DNA of 64,000 nt from Apostichopus japonicus (Eukaryota; Echinodermata; Holothuroidea; Aspidochirotida; Stichopodidae). Positions 60,253-64,000 of the stretch are shown here, piece by piece. Both the position numbers and the translations under genes were made by a program. Position 1 is the stretch's first letter, and the number at the start of each line of letters is the position of its first letter. The notes beneath the pieces were generated by a model, which searched no databases, was not told the origin of the DNA, and saw only the letters and a program-made list of their open reading frames with translations. The stretch lies in assembly GCF_037975245.1 (NCBI RefSeq), contig NC_092561.1:8056001-8120000 (forward strand), given 5' to 3'.

Positions 60253-62770
60253 CGGCCGGTGTCAGCGATATCAGTCGATGGGTGTCAGCGGTATCTAGTC
60301 GATCGGTGACGGCGGTGGGCCGCGGGTGCAAGGCGAATAAAAAATTTAAAAACGGTCCACCGTGTGTGCATCGTAATGTGTGGTGCATGCATCCGTGGGG
60401 ATCTCCCTAACCTGCCTTGTCTTCAAAGTGCCGAGGCGAACATGGTGAGGAGGAAAGAAGTAGCTTTCTTGTCCATCGGAAAAGCCAGTTTGTCGAACGT
60501 GAAAAGTGAGAACGGACACACACGAAAAAATTGGAGAAAATAAAAATCCCGTACGATTTCCAAAGGTGGAGGATAAACTTCTGGTTGTGACAACCAAACC
60601 TTACCGTGCTGCATGAAATGTACCGACGACGTTACACTCCTTTAAACAGGTCGTTATCAATAATAATTAGGTCGTTAATAAGGACAGGTCGTTTAAAATT
60701 TCCTGGCGGTTTGTTGCCATGGTTACGACTATACCAGTCAGTTATAATCTATTTCTTTGACTACCAGATTTTGTACAAATCTTTGATCCTAAGTCAATTT
60801 GTAAAACAATTGAAAAGTATATTAAGATGTCTTTTTTTTTCCTTTTTTTTCTCATCTCGGTTTTTTTTTTCTCTTCTTTTCTCTTTTTAATTTTTTTTTT
60901 AAGGGTAGGACCTTGGTTTTTTTTTTTTTGGTAATAAATTTCAATATCAAAGGATTAATAAAAATTAAAAAAACTTGGTGAACTGTTAAAACAATTTTTG
61001 TATCGATGGAAGAGAAGTTAAGGATGCCTTTACAATAGTAAAAAATGTCTTTCCTAAATGACTTTGTGGAACACCCATAGCGTGCGTGTGTTCTAGTTCC
61101 TCAGTTCTTAAGTTAGAAAACAATAATTTTACAGTGTGAGAGTGTACAGCGGTTAATCATTATTCTTGGTAACCCGTGGTGACAAAAAAGTTACATCTAT
61201 GATATTTGTGATAAAAATTTTCAATAACCAAACATTTTGAAGAAAAAAAAAAAGATTTAATCTGAAATACCAAATGCTTACAAGTTTTGTACAGTGGCAG
61301 TCTAGTTATTCCCTGGGTTCTCTTAAAAATGTGAATATAACTATGTTATCAGGGAACACATGAGTTTTTAACCCAAAACCGAAGAAAATAAAGAATCACT
61401 TTCCAGAGAAGAATGTTTAGCTTTGGACACAGTTGATTAGAACTTGCAAAACTAACAGGTGCTATCAGAATGAGTAAGGCGATGCTATGTGACCTTCTAG
61501 GAATGGTCACAAGAGCTGCTCGAAATTGTACGACCCTTGGTTTTTCAGCATATCGAATCACTTTAGTGAAAGGTTTCCTTTTCCACTTACAGAAAAGTTA
61601 TAAAATGTAGTTTTACGTTTTGCCTGCTCACTTCCATCGTCGGGCAGTCCCACCAGAAATTTGGCGAAGATTCGAATGAAAAAATGAAAATAATGCGACG
61701 AGAACATCTCTATAATTATCACACTTATGAAAGGTAGCCATGTTTTTTTCTTAGCTAGGGGACTGTTTTTTTCCTTTGGTTTTCTTTTAAGGGGGTGGGG
61801 GGGGAGGGGTTATTGCTTGAAAAATCATAGTTGCTCATTTTGACTGGAAATTCTCTTTTATCTAGGATATCTCTTTCCAAATGAATTTGAGAAGATGTCT
61901 TTTTTTTTTTGGATGTTTACACTTTGCATGATCACAAGTTGGGCATTAACATAAGTTTTTACCTACCGTGTGAACGATGGTCGTTGATTTAATACTGGGG
62001 TATATGTCGGACGACAATCCAATGGCCATTTCTATATCACCTTGAGTGGATCAAAAACCTAGATATGCCTCCCCGATCGGGGTCGTCACTGTGGGTTCGG
62101 CCGTCACGATCCGAATCTGGAGCACGTGCCTGAACCAGACCCGAATGCATCAAGGATTAACTGCCAATTTCGATGATGATAAAAAAGAGTTTGATGTGTC
62201 TGGGTCGATCAAATATTTATTTTGAGTGGGACCCCCCTCCCAGTGGGTAGATGATATTCTCTGCATGAATATATAGTGCCTGTTTTTTCACCCAGAATGC
62301 ATCAGGGATGATTTGGTGCCAAAGGGAATCATGCAAGTTTCATGAAACGTTGGGTTGTTTTCTTGGGGGTGGGGGGGGTCTCAAGGACGTGATTATCTCG
62401 TGTGGGACTAAGGTGGGGTTCCTTATGATAAGAATACGTTTGTATTAATTAGTATAGCCGAGACAGATGATGGGTTCAGAGTGGGTTTACAAAGTGTCCC
62501 CTCTCCCGATAGTTTTAATTACAAGCTGCTTTGTCATAAGACCACACATCTTTTCAACTTTTGAGAGTTAATAATGTTTGTTTTTTTTTCAAAATGTCAA
62601 AATTTAATAATATACAAATTGGGAGGATTTGTTCCTTAATGGGTGTTAATTTTTTTTTTTTTCTACTCAATGATATAAAAAAAAGTCTTTCCATGGGAAA
62701 GGTTTTGTGATTTCCTATATTTTTGTACAATGTTGCAGAACATTAAAATGAAAGTTAAAAATTTAAGAAA
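60253..62770 (+). other. Receptor 3' UTR (end uncertain)
   Basis: No further splice-compatible coding sequence is seen after the stop. The first 100 bases are GC-richer, then the sequence becomes T-rich and AT-rich, typical of a long UTR. Candidate polyadenylation signals are AATAAA at 60336, 60933, 60957 and 61387 and ATTAAA at 62742, the last within a TTTTGTACAATG context. The true end cannot be chosen without transcript data. Confidence 0.5.
60933..60962 (+). terminator. Candidate poly(A) signals
   Basis: Two AATAAA hexamers (60933-60938 and 60957-60962) lie 700 bases after the stop codon, following T-rich DNA. They are the most compact candidate cleavage region; an earlier hexamer is at 60336 and later ones at 61387 and 62742. 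Confidence 0.3.
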
Positions 62771-64000
62771 CAAAAAACAAACAATGAAAAATTCATTGTA
62801 ACAAAATGTTGCAAAATAATCCATCATAAAATTAATTTAGCCAAATGACTGTCAACAAAAATGAAGAAGCAGAAGAAGATGGAATGTTAAAGATCAAAAC
62901 TAGTGAGCACTCCTCTTGGGTTTCAAAAGCTCATTGTTTTATTTAGAAGAAACAAATTAATATGATGTATTTTGAATCTCGTCCACAAAAAATAAAATAA
63001 TTTTTTTTTGTGGAATTTGATATTACAAAGGAAAAATTAAAGAAATGAATTATTAATTTCTTGCCGGAATATAGTTTAGTGACCTTGTTCCAAAGATGTT
63101 CAACAAAACGATGAATTGGCTTTCTTCAATTTTCTATGTTGCTAACCAGGGTCTCCGTGACAACCACGGTGTCTGAGATGTAACTATGTAAGCAAGTTTG
63201 TTTAGCCTAACTGACCTAACCATCTAATTACAAAGCTAGTTTCCCTCTCACTAAGATGGTGCAGTCGGCCCTCCTCTTCCGATGTGCAAATTAACCATTG
63301 TAACTATGGCTACGGCACATGGAAACGATTCCGTTCTCGTCAAAACAAATCCGATTTCGACCGGTGGGTGATTACGTGAGAACGCCACTCTCCAACTGAT
63401 GTAGCCAGTGTTGTGATGTGTAAATTTTAGAGTGAGAACGTCGCTGCCACTCGAGTGTCTGTTCGTGTGAGAACGCAATTCTCCAACTAAGATGATGTCA
63501 CCAGCTGTGATTTGTCGGTTGCATTGTAATAACTGTATGGCTTAGTTCAAAATGAGTTTCATAGCTGGTTGAAAAAGAATGACTACCTAAAGATGACTAA
63601 GCCTGCAAGTTACTATCATAGCAAAGCTACAGCCCATTCAATCTAGAGGGGAGGAGGGGGGATTTTGAAAGTAAGGAAAAACGAATGTTGCTCATGTGGA
63701 TGGTTCATGTAAATGTTTTTGGAAAAGGTCTGTTTGTTTGTAAGGTTGTTAATTTAGCATGTTTGAACACTGCAATCATCTTTGCACAGAGTAAGTCTTT
63801 TGGCTTCAGTTTAATTTAATATCGAGTACGTCAGGCAAGCAACAAATGCTTTATTCAATCTATCTTTAGTTAGCCAGAAACAACTTTGGTGAAAGATGCA
63901 CATATCTCTAAACTGTATTTTGTTTTTTGGCCTTATGTCAAGGATATTGTTATGTTTCTCGAGGCAAATTAAACAAAAACCAAGAAAAGAAGTAATAAAT
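62771..64000. other. Downstream DNA, no gene seen
   Basis: AT-rich sequence with a pair of GTGAGAACGC-containing half-copies near 63376 and 63468. No coding exon is recognised on either strand. Confidence 0.55.

Overview
The window looks like nuclear DNA from a marine invertebrate deuterostome, most likely an echinoderm; I cannot name the species. The reasons are AT-rich, repeat-dense DNA, long introns with GT-AG boundaries, tRNA-derived SINEs, hAT-like ends, and one recognisable protein gene of the nuclear receptor NR1H group (FXR/LXR/EcR). There is no sign of operons or other prokaryotic features.

The gene is on the + strand. I can follow it through seven well-supported coding exons: 40072-40371, 44818-44958, 46056-46258, 51683-51784, 54593-54763, 58691-58916 and 60014-60252. 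All splice phases agree, and the model gives 457 residues from the ATG at 40080. A possible upstream start exon (13012-13111) has the matching phase and would give 470 or 493 residues. The DNA-binding domain and its C-terminal extension are closest to vertebrate FXR (NR1H4). The ligand-binding domain mixes FXR-, LXR- and EcR-like features. The expected role is a nuclear, RXR-partnered, sterol- or bile-salt-type ligand-regulated transcription factor.

Layout: 1-13 kb is upstream DNA with AT microsatellites, a duplicated segment, a 23-bp minisatellite, a long polypurine tract and no recognisable gene. 13-40 kb is a putative very long first intron with a 317-bp duplication, a 1.2-kb hAT-like non-autonomous transposon, a SINE, a 163-bp satellite of about ten copies and a GC-richer island near 27.3-28.0 kb. 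40-60 kb holds the receptor exons, with introns carrying dispersed repeats, tRNA-like duplications, and a 129-bp minisatellite of about 21 copies. 60.25 kb onward is 3' UTR followed by downstream DNA.

The most notable observations all concern the receptor. (1) A symmetric 102-nt exon encoding an 11-Ala/10-Pro run falls in the helix 1-helix 3 loop and begins with the same Pro-Trp as the next exon, so it can be skipped cleanly. (2) The otherwise near-invariant helix-12 Trp is Cys, while its helix-11 His partner and both charge-clamp residues remain. (3) The 3' part of exon 58691-58916 is present three times in tandem, and the extra copies have gained an AG that makes 72-nt in-frame candidate exons. 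(4) TGACCT-type nuclear-receptor half-sites are amplified both just upstream of the first zinc-finger exon and in the 129-bp intronic array.
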